64,000 bases of DNA, taken from positions 342,471 through 406,470 of IMG/VR virus record IMGVR_UViG_3300044797_000098. One strand, 5' to 3'. Positions 24,065 to 31,246 of the stretch are shown here, one piece after another. Every line of letters begins with the position of its first letter. Within the stretch, counting starts at the first letter, position 1. A model generated the notes under the pieces. The model was not told where the DNA came from. It saw only the letters and a program-made list of their open reading frames with translations, and made no database searches. This DNA is from a virus. The position numbers and the translations under genes are program-made.

Positions 24065-25021
24065 CTATTTTTCATAGTTTTTATTCAAAAACTTTTTTGC
24101 ATTTTCAAAATCTTCTATACTACGAATAGTAATTTCTAAATCATCTGGACAAAAATCTTTACTTACATCTTTCGTAAAACCCTCTATTAGGGGAAGATTA
24201 GTATTAGATTTGGTATATATTTTTATTATTTTTGTTTTAGCGTCAATCGCTATTGATGCAAAATTATCTAACCCGCGCTTGAATATAAAATATAATTCAA
24301 TTTCTTTTTCTTGTAAATCATTTCCAAGATTTAATATATAAGATTTTATATTATCGAAAAGATCTTTGATATTTTTATCCGCTTCGTGTAATTGAATATT
24401 GAATGTTTTCGGACTACTATCATCTATTGATGCAATATCGTTTCTAATTTCTTGAAGATCGGGTATGGTAGGAGGCAGAATACTTTTCGCCATTTTCGAA
24501 GGGCGGTCATTATCAATCGCATTTATTAGTTCAAGGATCATAAACCCTTCATCGTATTTTTTATACCTAATCAGTTCTATGTTATATTGACTAATCATTT
24601 CTGCTGAACGAAGATCATATTTGGTAAAATCCTCTGCAATACATAAAATACGCGGACTTTTCCAGTCAATATCATTTATTGAATGATCGGCTAATTGTTC
24701 TCTAACAAGTATTTTGAAGTCGCTTTTATGATCTAATAGCCATCCTAAATAATATAACCCTTGACTAATTACATTTTCATTTATTGAACGCTTATATTCA
24801 ATAATAACTGGACATCCGTTTCTGTCTATACCAAGCGTATCAATACGACATTTATGTAGTTTCTCTTTTGGATATTCGGTAGCAAGAAACCTAACCCCAA
24901 GAAACCCTTCTAAATTAGCTTCAATTGAGGACTGTAATGATCTTTCTAACTGAACCGATTTTCCTGTCAATTCTATTATTGAATTATCATCTTTGAACTG
25001 GAATAACTTGATATTACTCAT
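24065..25021 (-). CDS. NucS/DUF91-like PD-(D/E)XK nuclease with C-terminal DUF5655 domain, 318 aa
   Basis: Residues 30-170 carry the nuclease core CRIDTLGIDRNGCPVIIEYKRS (D-(x)n-E-x-K) and QGLYYLGWLLDHKSDF; residues 215-318 match a DUF5655-type domain (LFDNIKSYILNLG, IELYFIFKR-LDNFASIAID-KTKIIKIY). Such proteins are found in bacterial and archaeal genomes as stand-alone putative endonucleases. Paired with the HARE-HTH gene, this could be a DNA-targeting nuclease acting on host or rival DNA; that role is inference. Confidence 0.75.
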   Translation of the reverse strand: MSNIKLFQFKDDNSIIELTGKSVQLERSLQSSIEANLEGFLGVRFLATEYPKEKLHKCRIDTLGIDRNGCPVIIEYKRSINENVISQGLYYLGWLLDHKSDFKILVREQLADHSINDIDWKSPRILCIAEDFTKYDLRSAEMISQYNIELIRYKKYDEGFMILELINAIDNDRPSKMAKSILPPTIPDLQEIRNDIASIDDSSPKTFNIQLHEADKNIKDLFDNIKSYILNLGNDLQEKEIELYFIFKRGLDNFASIAIDAKTKIIKIYTKSNTNLPLIEGFTKDVSKDFCPDDLEITIRSIEDFENAKKFLNKNYEK

Positions 25022-25083
25022 ATTTTTGATGCCATTAGTGCCACAAAAAGATTAATCATTTGACTTAAAAATTAAATAACAAC

Positions 25084-25112
25084 ATTGGGTTATATAAAAA
25101 ATATAACCCAAT
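25084..25112. terminator. Bidirectional hairpin terminator
   Basis: ATTGGGTTATAT-AAAAA-ATATAACCCAAT is a perfect 12-bp hairpin, flanked by A- and T-rich sequence, between the gene ending at 25141 and the nuclease gene start. Confidence 0.6.
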
Positions 25113-25140
25113 AATAATTACTATTTTATAAAATCTCTCC

Positions 25141-25509
25141 CTACGATATCTTCGCTAAATCTTCAACACTCACATACATCTCAATCGCATTCTTTGCGCC
25201 TTTGATTAGATCACGCGATATCTTTTCATCTATTGCATACGAAAGATCTATCATGTATTTTTCAGTCAATCTCCAACCACCATCATTTTCTTTGCTAAAC
25301 TCATACATAACTTCTTCTTCGGTAGGATCTCTTCGCAACCACCAACACCAACGACTGTTCATCCGCTTCTTCAATGATGCCCTAATCTTATCCATCGTCT
25401 CTTTATATCGTGTTTCTTTTCTTGCTTTCGCCCAAGCAAGATATTTTTCCGCAACATGAACAACTTCCTTCGGATCCATCTTCACGAGCGATTGATTTGG
25501 ACAAGTCAT
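25141..25509 (-). CDS. Unknown helical protein, 122 aa
   Basis: The start MTCPNQSLVK is supported by GCGAGGAA 8 nt upstream and by an ATGA overlap with the 37-aa gene; an earlier in-frame start would run through that gene. Trp- and Arg-rich (SRWCWWLRRDPTEEEV), with a helical C-terminus. Function unknown. Confidence 0.65.
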   Translation of the reverse strand: MTCPNQSLVKMDPKEVVHVAEKYLAWAKARKETRYKETMDKIRASLKKRMNSRWCWWLRRDPTEEEVMYEFSKENDGGWRLTEKYMIDLSYAIDEKISRDLIKGAKNAIEMYVSVEDLAKIS

Positions 25510-25619
25510 TTTATTTTCCTCGCAATTTTTCTCTGATGAAACGGTTCCGTTATCGTTATCCAAAATCCTATTCCACAAAATACCATTGATACAAAAAACC
25601 AAGTATTGACAATACTCAT
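25506..25619 (-). CDS. Small membrane protein, 37 aa
   Basis: MSIVNTWFFVSMVFCGIGFW is one hydrophobic span, followed by a basic tail (HQRKIARKIK). Its TGA overlaps the next ATG. Confidence 0.5.
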   Translation of the reverse strand: MSIVNTWFFVSMVFCGIGFWITITEPFHQRKIARKIK

Positions 25620-25640
25620 TAATATTGTATATATCATAAT

Positions 25641-25832
25641 TTATCCACCAAGCATTGTGGCACTAACTGCCATTGCTATCCATAGCACTAATGTTGCAAT
25701 CGCAGTTAGCAATGTGAAACCTCCTAACACAATTGAAACTTTGTCCTTATTTACAATAGATCGGCTCAACCAAAAAATAGTTGTTGCTAACGCAATTGAA
25801 TACAAAACAATCATACATATGATCAAAAACAT
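25641..25832 (-). CDS. Two-span membrane protein, 63 aa
   Basis: Spans at residues 1-22 and 36-60, separated by RSIVNKDK. Small two-span proteins of this kind can be holins or inner-membrane modulators; nothing specific supports either here. Confidence 0.6.
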   Translation of the reverse strand: MFLIICMIVLYSIALATTIFWLSRSIVNKDKVSIVLGGFTLLTAIATLVLWIAMAVSATMLGG

Positions 25833-25840
25833 TTTTTACC

Positions 25841-26209
25841 TCATTTCAATAACACGCATACATCACATTCACATCGAAGCCAATAATTATTTTGTCTAAT
25901 CTCGCCCGGTCTTCCGCATCTTTCACAAGTCTTTGCGCTTTGTGCTTCTGCTTCGTGTATTGCATCATACATCTCTGATGTGCCTGCCGAAAGATAGAAA
26001 CGAAGCGTTGCAAACTTGGACTTGCATTGGCTTGCTCTGTGTTTTAATCGTTCTACTTCTGGTAGCGCCAGTATCATCGTTTCAAGTTTCTTACTTAACG
26101 CTTCGATCAACAAAAACCAACCATCGCCAATACCTTCAAACCCATATCGTAGTTCTGAATATAGATTGGGATATGTTTTGATTAGTTCTTGTTCAAGTTC
26201 TTTTTTCAT
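25841..26209 (-). CDS. Widespread phage/bacterial zinc-ribbon protein, 122 aa
   Basis: The pattern FEGIGDGWFLLIEALSKKLE, then CKSKFATLRFYLSAG, then TCERCGRPGEIR-(x)n-CDVC is that of a common uncharacterised family in phages and enterobacteria, in which a degenerate zinc ribbon ends the protein. Function unknown. Confidence 0.7.
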   Translation of the reverse strand: MKKELEQELIKTYPNLYSELRYGFEGIGDGWFLLIEALSKKLETMILALPEVERLKHRASQCKSKFATLRFYLSAGTSEMYDAIHEAEAQSAKTCERCGRPGEIRQNNYWLRCECDVCVLLK

Positions 26210-26490
26210 TTTGTATCTTTCATATATTCTTTTCCAATTGCATGCAAGTTCTTTGTTAGCAATTGATCTTGCGTATCATAACTTATATCGATACGAGTAA
26301 GTTTTCCTGTGTTCAACTCTCCGCGAGAAACACAAAAATAATAACTATAACCTAAATCCTCATCATATTCTTCTTCCAACCAAGCCTTTGCGCCATCAAT
26401 AACCAGTTCTGGTGAGGAATAAAATCCAATACTAAAATTATCAACTATTCTACTGTCGTCAATAACATCAACCCATAAATAATAAATCAT
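26206..26490 (-). CDS. Small unknown protein, 94 aa
   Basis: MIYYLWVDVIDDSR start; acidic and Tyr-rich. It overlaps both neighbours by 4 bp. No motif. Confidence 0.65.
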   Translation of the reverse strand: MIYYLWVDVIDDSRIVDNFSIGFYSSPELVIDGAKAWLEEEYDEDLGYSYYFCVSRGELNTGKLTRIDISYDTQDQLLTKNLHAIGKEYMKDTK

Positions 26491-27092
26491 TGTAGTAAAT
26501 ACCCCGTTCCGTTTTGTCCAACCTTCACCGTCATCAATCGATCTCTCAACTCTGGCACCAATCGACGAATGTTATTTACTCTTCGTCCAATTGCGTCCCA
26601 CCATCTTGCAGGAAGTTTTGATCCGTATTGAGGATACACAACCTTATCGCGAAGTTCTTCCAATGTAATTACTTTTTCGGGATTGGAATAAATATATTCG
26701 AACACGAAAAAATCATCATCATTCAATGTTCGCACACCATTTTTCGATCTGACTTGTCTATTGAACTTATTAATCACGAAGTCTTTTTGACATTGCTTCG
26801 TTGTATCTTGCGGAATAATTGGGCGAGAAACCTTTACAAGTTTTTGGTTATTGATCATAATTGAGGTTTCTGGGTCTTGTATTTTTTGATCGCTCAATCG
26901 TATAAGTTTTGTTTTTATTGGGCACTCCATATTATTATCTTTGTATTTCTTTTTGATTTCTGATACTGCTCTTTTAATTGATTTTAGTTTTACTCGTGTA
27001 GGATCTTTGCTAAATTGAGCGAGTTCTTCCCAATATGCCTCTGGCTTATCTTTGAGAAAATTGATTATATTTTGTTCTTGTTGTGTTAGCAT
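26487..27092 (-). CDS. Winged-helix (OmpR/PhoB C-terminal type) regulator, 201 aa
   Basis: The C-terminal 95 residues look like a Trans_reg_C DNA-binding domain: FNRQVRSKNGVRTLNDDDFFVFEYI, VITLEELRDKVVYP, VNNIRRLVPELRDRLMTVKVGQNGTGYLL. The N-terminus (LTQQEQNIINFLKDKPEAYW) could be a second HTH. No receiver domain is present. A phage transcription factor is the simplest reading. Confidence 0.7.
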   Translation of the reverse strand: MLTQQEQNIINFLKDKPEAYWEELAQFSKDPTRVKLKSIKRAVSEIKKKYKDNNMECPIKTKLIRLSDQKIQDPETSIMINNQKLVKVSRPIIPQDTTKQCQKDFVINKFNRQVRSKNGVRTLNDDDFFVFEYIYSNPEKVITLEELRDKVVYPQYGSKLPARWWDAIGRRVNNIRRLVPELRDRLMTVKVGQNGTGYLLQ

Positions 27093-27425
27093 TTAATTCA
27101 CCGTTATCATATAAATTATGAACCAAACGATTTTACAAACGATATGCAAAATCTGATCTGTATGGATGCTATATTTGCCTTCACATTTGAAAAAATCAAT
27201 CCAATAATGCGCAACTGTTTCTGCAATACCGAGCCAAACATTCTGTGTGATCAATGCTACTGCACCACCATGTATTAGGGCGTGGCTTCCCAACCAGTAA
27301 TAAAATGGGACGGCTTTTTGTAATGGCGTATTAGCATTACGATTTTTGTTGATTGCTGTGGCATCGCCCTGCAACGGGAAGTCGCATAAGGCATGCGCAG
27401 CAATTAGGAAGAATAGTATTATCAT
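27093..27425 (-). CDS. DUF3307-like integral membrane protein, 110 aa
   Basis: IAAHALCDFPLQGD near the N-terminus, SHALIHGGAVALI in the middle, HYWIDFFKCEGKYSIHTDQILH and a final span: the His/Asp pattern of DUF3307 membrane proteins. The ATG lies exactly 6 nt after the -10 of the promoter at 27432, so the message is probably leaderless. Confidence 0.7.
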   Translation of the reverse strand: MIILFFLIAAHALCDFPLQGDATAINKNRNANTPLQKAVPFYYWLGSHALIHGGAVALITQNVWLGIAETVAHYWIDFFKCEGKYSIHTDQILHIVCKIVWFIIYMITVN

Positions 27426-27431
27426 CGGGTT

Positions 27432-27460
27432 AATGTAAGTCTCCGTGGCTCGGCTGTCAA
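27432..27460 (-). promoter_or_regulatory. Sigma70-type promoter, leaderless arrangement
   Basis: Minus strand -35 TTGACA (27455-27460), 17-bp spacer, -10 TACATT (27432-27437); the ATG of the next gene starts 6 nt downstream. Confidence 0.75.
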
Positions 27461-28482
27461 GGTATAGCGTTCAATCTTTCAACAACTTCAATTAATACCT
27501 CTTTTTCCACCGCAAGATTTATCCTAACCTTACTCGCATCACCAAAACCTTCTCCATCTGCCACATTGATTTTAGCGTGTTGCAACTTTTGATATTCTTT
27601 CCCTTTTCTAAACCAACCAAACATCCCCGGAATATCAACAATATCTTCCGGCACATCAAGAATATCTTTACGAATAGATTTGATGATTGTCTTGTTTTCA
27701 ATCAATCCTTCTTGGCATCGTTGAATGAATATATCGTATGTCTCTTTTTGTTCAAGATCGGTTAGCAATTCGAGAACAATACTTTGACTAACTGTCGATA
27801 CACCGACTGTCATCATTTCCATATATTCTTGGATATCGTGGTGGAATTGTTCATTACTACAAACCGTATAACCAATCCTTAAACCTGACAAACCTAAAAA
27901 CTTACTCATTGAATAAATCTGAACATCACCCAATGCAGGGAAGTCCTTATATGTCGGAAGATAGATTGGGTTGTAATACACCGCGTCATGTATGAATGGA
28001 ACATTGTTGTCCTTGTGCCATTCAACAAGCGTTTTTATTCGTTCGGGACAATCGAACATATTACCACACGGATTACCCGGAAGCACTGCAAGATATGCAT
28101 CATAAGATCGATCCACTGTTTCAAGACCGTGTGCTTTTAGCAACGGAGGAATTAATGGCCAAACTGGTCTCGTCAATGCTACTCGTTTTTTATTCATTTT
28201 ATTGAGCGCATATGCCACTGCCCCAAGTGCATTCTTCGCCCCATTTGTAATTACGACTGGTGCCTGATGCTTATCTTCCAAAAACTTTACAAGCGGTGGA
28301 TATCCTGTTGGTGGCTGATATTCACATTTGTTATTTGAGTATAAATCAACGCTCAACTGATTTTGAGATCGATATAGGTCGAGCGTTGTTAGCAATGCAT
28401 TACGAACAATATGAGCCTCGCCCACTGACAAGTCAATAAAACCCTCACCTAATTTTGGAATTGCAAGTAATAAATTACTCAT
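27457..28482 (-). CDS. PLP-dependent aminotransferase, fold type I (class I/II), 341 aa
   Basis: ITNGAKNALGAVAYAL (cofactor phosphate region), LPGNPCGNMFD, FIHDAVYYNP (Asp that contacts the pyridine nitrogen) and YSMSKFLGLSGLRIGY (Schiff-base Lys in SMSK) appear in the correct order; the C-terminal small domain ends with KVRINLAVEKEVL. Length is a little short of the usual 370-400. The amino-acid substrate cannot be told from sequence. Aminotransferases are rare in phages; a role in nucleobase, glycan or amino-acid chemistry is possible. Confidence 0.8.
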   Translation of the reverse strand: MSNLLLAIPKLGEGFIDLSVGEAHIVRNALLTTLDLYRSQNQLSVDLYSNNKCEYQPPTGYPPLVKFLEDKHQAPVVITNGAKNALGAVAYALNKMNKKRVALTRPVWPLIPPLLKAHGLETVDRSYDAYLAVLPGNPCGNMFDCPERIKTLVEWHKDNNVPFIHDAVYYNPIYLPTYKDFPALGDVQIYSMSKFLGLSGLRIGYTVCSNEQFHHDIQEYMEMMTVGVSTVSQSIVLELLTDLEQKETYDIFIQRCQEGLIENKTIIKSIRKDILDVPEDIVDIPGMFGWFRKGKEYQKLQHAKINVADGEGFGDASKVRINLAVEKEVLIEVVERLNAIP

Positions 28483-28763
28483 ATTAGCACCAAGTATTTT
28501 TCCATTTCTTTATCATACTTACCGTTCGTGCATCTACTAACGACACCATATAAATGATGTATTTGTTTTCTATCAATGCCATTGGTCATTCCTCGAACTA
28601 AATTACGAGCAACATCCAATCCCTTTTCCTCATATATTAAAACCGTTGCTTCCCAATAATTACTTGCCATTATGGTCTCGGTAAAATCATCATCAACGAT
28701 TGTAATATAATATGTCTTATTTGATCCAAGTGGAGTGTATTTCCAATCATATGATTTTAACAT
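28479..28763 (-). CDS. EKYL-family small protein, copy 4, 94 aa
   Basis: Shared plan of this family: an N-terminal M(L/F)KS start, a (T/S)xTDDDF-type strand, ANxWEA-V--YE--GLDVARNL, then a variable stretch and the ending YDKEMEKYLVLI. Overlaps both neighbours. Function unknown. Confidence 0.75.
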   Translation of the reverse strand: MLKSYDWKYTPLGSNKTYYITIVDDDFTETIMASNYWEATVLIYEEKGLDVARNLVRGMTNGIDRKQIHHLYGVVSRCTNGKYDKEMEKYLVLI

Positions 28764-29065
28764 AACAACATATACTTTTCTATTTCTTTGTCGTATTTCC
28801 CGTTTGATTTTGCCATCATAAAATCATAGTATTCCGTTTTAGACCATGCTTTGTTACAGAGTTCCATAACAATCTTATATGTCAATACCAAGTTCTTTGC
28901 AACATTCAAGTTTCGTTTTTCATATTCTTGTATTACCGCTTCCCAATAACTATTAGCGCGAACCAAGGCACAAAAATCAGTATCAGTTATTTCAAAACTG
29001 AACCTATACTTATCTGGCATAGGAGGGATTTCACGATCGTCGAGTAATCTAATTGATTTTAGCAT
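28757..29065 (-). CDS. EKYL-family small protein, copy 3, 102 aa
   Basis: Same plan: DTDFCALVRANSYWEAVIQEYEKRNLNVAKNL and the ending YDKEIEKYMLLC. Confidence 0.75.
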   Translation of the reverse strand: MLKSIRLLDDREIPPMPDKYRFSFEITDTDFCALVRANSYWEAVIQEYEKRNLNVAKNLVLTYKIVMELCNKAWSKTEYYDFMMAKSNGKYDKEIEKYMLLC

Positions 29066-29355
29066 TATAGCAACATCAAGTATTTTTCGATTTCTTCATC
29101 ATATATACCGCCAGTAAATTGACTGGCAAGTTTCCTGTTGTCATTAGACGAACCTTTACTGATCCATTTAATGGCACGCGCTAGATTAGCAGCAATGTTC
29201 AGGTTTCTTTTTCCATATTCTAAAACTAACGCTTCCCACAAATTATTGGCAATCGTTGTCTCGGTAAAATCAGTATCAATAATAGTAATCATGATTGTCT
29301 TACCACCATTTACATATCTATTAGGATTATAGTCCCAAGTTATAGATTTGAACAT
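29065..29355 (-). CDS. EKYL-family small protein, copy 2, 96 aa
   Basis: IDTDFTETTIANNLWEALVLEYGKRNLNIAANLARAI and the ending YDEEIEKYLMLL. Tandem paralog of both neighbours. Confidence 0.75.
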   Translation of the reverse strand: MFKSITWDYNPNRYVNGGKTIMITIIDTDFTETTIANNLWEALVLEYGKRNLNIAANLARAIKWISKGSSNDNRKLASQFTGGIYDEEIEKYLMLL

Positions 29356-29642
29356 TATAGCAACATCATATATTTTTGGAGTTCGTCTTTGTATGGTTCA
29401 ACGCTTGGTATATTATGAATAATATGATTATATAAATCCGCAGTAGTTATATTGGGATTACTCCAATTAATAATGGCGCGTGCTAAGTTTTTGGCAACAT
29501 TAAGATTTCGTTTTTTATACTCTATAACTATCGTATCCCATACTGTGTGGGAGTCCGATTTTACTTCGAAGTCATCATCAGTAATAATCCATTCTTTCAA
29601 ACCAGTGGATGTATTTTCTCTTAGGCTGCATTTGATATACAT
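29355..29642 (-). CDS. EKYL-family small protein, copy 1, 95 aa
   Basis: TDDDFEVKSDSHTVWDTIVIEYKKRNLNVAKNLARAI and the ending YKDELQKYMMLL. Confidence 0.75.
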   Translation of the reverse strand: MYIKCSLRENTSTGLKEWIITDDDFEVKSDSHTVWDTIVIEYKKRNLNVAKNLARAIINWSNPNITTADLYNHIIHNIPSVEPYKDELQKYMMLL

Positions 29643-29645
29643 CTG

Positions 29646-29737
29646 TTATACCAGCATCAAGTATTTATCAACTTCACTTGCATACTTTGCAAACTTTTTT
29701 TGGGTTTTATAATTATTCCATGTTTCTAATATCAAGC
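29646..29737 (-). pseudogene. 3' remnant of a fifth EKYL-family gene
   Basis: The frame reads ILETWNNYKTQKKFAKYASEVDKYLMLV and ends in TAA. The ending matches the family, but the frame is cut by the GC-rich hairpin at 29735-29753 and has no usable start. I read it as a gene whose 5' part was replaced. Confidence 0.6.
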
Positions 29738-29753
29738 GGGGCTTCGCCCCGCT
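29735..29753. terminator. GC-rich hairpin terminator
   Basis: AGCGGGGC-TTC-GCCCCGCT is a perfect 8-bp stem with a 3-nt loop. On the minus strand it should end the transcript coming from the deaminase gene and the structured RNA. Confidence 0.65.
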
Positions 29754-29789
29754 GGATCGGGCTCAGTCAATAGTCCTAACGGAAGCAAT

Positions 29790-29865
29790 TCCAATGTATC
29801 GTCAACGGCAACGTTGGCAGATACAAGCCCTTGCCTTTAGGCAAGGGTAGTTGACCTCAATTGGA
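29790..29865 (-). ncRNA. Nested stem-loop RNA downstream of the deaminase gene
   Basis: Three concentric perfect stems: TCCAAT (29790-29795) with ATTGGA (29860-29865), GTCAAC (29801-29806) with GTTGAC (29850-29855), and CCCTTGCC (29828-29835) with GGCAAGGG (29840-29847). The GGCAACGTTGGC palindrome fills one side. It is followed on the minus strand by the terminator hairpin. It may be a 3'-UTR structure or a processed small RNA. Confidence 0.5.
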
Positions 29866-29911
29866 GATGTATTAGTTTTGATGATTGGTTCAGCGCGGAG
29901 GAACATTGTGC

Positions 29912-30292
29912 CTAAAATCTAAAATAGGTATCAGTGTTGTTATGCGGATACCAACAACCATACTCATTGGGGCTGATAGAATAGAATACTTTCTTTACTC
30001 GTTTTGCTTTTAGTGCATTGGCACAATCGGGACAAGGACGAGCAATAGCAAGCGAATTATCACGGCGAAGTATTCTAACTACATAAAAGGTTCCGTTAAA
30101 ATCCACTTTTTTCAGCGTCCTGTATTCGGCGTGGGCTTTACGATCTGGTTCTGCCACTGGCGAATTGGGAGCACCAACAAGCACGCCGTCATTTCTCACA
30201 CATAGGGCACCTACTTTGAACGAGCGTTTATCGTCTTTGGAAAGAGCAATTTTTACTGCCAGATCAAAATAGTAATGAACGGAATTGCGCAT
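29912..30292 (-). CDS. Deoxycytidylate/cytidine deaminase-like enzyme, 126 aa
   Basis: Zinc deaminase motifs HAEYR (catalytic Glu) near residue 74 and PCPDC near residue 105, with the surrounding FKVGALCVRNDGVLVGA and ARPCPDCANALKAKRVKKVFY typical of the CDA fold. Start MRNSVHYYF was chosen because the promoter -10 ends 6 nt before this ATG; the longer frame would need a TTG inside the promoter. dCMP deaminase would make dUMP for thymidylate synthesis; a base- or nucleoside-modifying role is also possible. Confidence 0.8.
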   Translation of the reverse strand: MRNSVHYYFDLAVKIALSKDDKRSFKVGALCVRNDGVLVGAPNSPVAEPDRKAHAEYRTLKKVDFNGTFYVVRILRRDNSLAIARPCPDCANALKAKRVKKVFYSISPNEYGCWYPHNNTDTYFRF

Positions 30293-30298
30293 CAGGGA

Positions 30299-30327
30299 TA
30301 GGTAAGGCTCGGACGCTGGTTTGTCAA
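30299..30327 (-). promoter_or_regulatory. Sigma70-type promoter, leaderless arrangement
   Basis: Minus strand -35 TTGACA (30322-30327), 17-bp spacer, -10 TACCTA (30299-30304), then 6 nt to the ATG of the deaminase gene. Confidence 0.7.
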
Positions 30328-30360
30328 GTCCAGTCAAAAAACTCAATGATATCAAGGCAG

Positions 30361-30433
30361 TCGGCGTGGTAGGGGTCGAACCTACTAATCGAAGAATATA
30401 AGTCTTCTGTCTTAACCGTTTGACGACACGCCG
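30361..30433 (-). tRNA. tRNA-Ile, anticodon UAU
   Basis: A complete canonical cloverleaf: 7-bp acceptor CGGCGTG/CACGCCG, 3-bp D stem GTC/GAC with a GG-containing loop, 5-bp anticodon stem GAAGA/TCTTC with loop CTTATAT (U33, anticodon UAU), 5-nt variable region, 5-bp T stem GTAGG/CCTAC with loop TTCGACC, discriminator A, no encoded CCA. It would read AUA directly; most bacteria read AUA with lysidine-modified CAU instead. AUA is a frequent codon in these AT-rich genes. Confidence 0.88.
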
Positions 30434-30446
30434 GTATCACGAAACT

Positions 30447-30794
30447 CTAAAACGCCAACACTTCTTCATCAAAACTTTTTACACCAACATCAACCACTTT
30501 CTTATACTCACTAAAAACTTCTGGCAACGGATTAGCAGCAACTACTTCAACCTTCTTCACCTCATACCCCAACGCCTTCACCAACGCTTGCCTATCCTTC
30601 TCCGCAATCTCAACACCATACTTATTCGGCAATACCTTCAATGTCTCAGCATCAAAAATCACTCTTGTATTCACTGCAAAATCAGTTAGATACAAAACAA
30701 ACAACGGAGATCCAATTCTTTGCTTTGCCGAGATTACATACAATCCGTTCGACAACATCATATTGACTTTTCGATTTTGTTGCTTGTTTTTCAT
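30447..30794 (-). CDS. Unknown protein, 115 aa
   Basis: A basic N-terminus (KNKQQNRK), then beta-rich LYVISAKQR and LFVLYLTDF, and a C-terminal helical half. Located just downstream of the tRNA on the other side of the M50 block. No motif. Confidence 0.65.
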   Translation of the reverse strand: MKNKQQNRKVNMMLSNGLYVISAKQRIGSPLFVLYLTDFAVNTRVIFDAETLKVLPNKYGVEIAEKDRQALVKALGYEVKKVEVVAANPLPEVFSEYKKVVDVGVKSFDEEVLAF

Positions 30795-30795
30795 A

Positions 30796-31020
30796 TCATT
30801 TATCCTTCAATAGCAAGATCATGTTTTCTGTGTCTTCATACACTTTGAGTAATTCAGGATACTTTTCTTCAACGAATGCTCTCCTGTATGGCGACTTGTC
30901 ATAACTATAAATACCATAATAACGATCTTTCACCAATGCACGAATAGCGTCTTTTGGCGATAGTCCTGCTTTCTTTGCCAACTCCATATAACTAATCAAT
31001 CCCTTATATCGATTACACAT
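30796..31020 (-). CDS. Small helical protein, 74 aa
   Basis: MCNRYKGLISYMELAKKAGLSPKDAIRALVK resembles a short HTH, followed by Tyr-rich and acidic segments. It abuts the upstream gene. Function unknown. Confidence 0.65.
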   Translation of the reverse strand: MCNRYKGLISYMELAKKAGLSPKDAIRALVKDRYYGIYSYDKSPYRRAFVEEKYPELLKVYEDTENMILLLKDK

Positions 31021-31244
31021 TACGAGACCACATTCATTCCATCAAACCAAGGTAATAGATTAGCATGACGTGTTTCCATATGCTTACGGATCATCATCAT
31101 ATTGTGATATATGTTTCCGTGATGGGCTTCCTTCATACGATTGCGATATGCTGTTTTAACATTGGCATGATTAATCGATAGATCATACTCCATCGCCTTA
31201 TCAATATTAAGGATATCCACCGTATCCGTATCAACAATAATCAT
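31020..31244 (-). CDS. Small protein, 74 aa
   Basis: MIIVDTDTVDILN start, then a J-domain-like or helical stretch (HANVKTAYRNRMKEAHHGNIY) rich in His and Met. It begins 2 bp after the restored stop of the M50 gene. Confidence 0.65.
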   Translation of the reverse strand: MIIVDTDTVDILNIDKAMEYDLSINHANVKTAYRNRMKEAHHGNIYHNMMMIRKHMETRHANLLPWFDGMNVVS

Positions 31245-31246
31245 AA

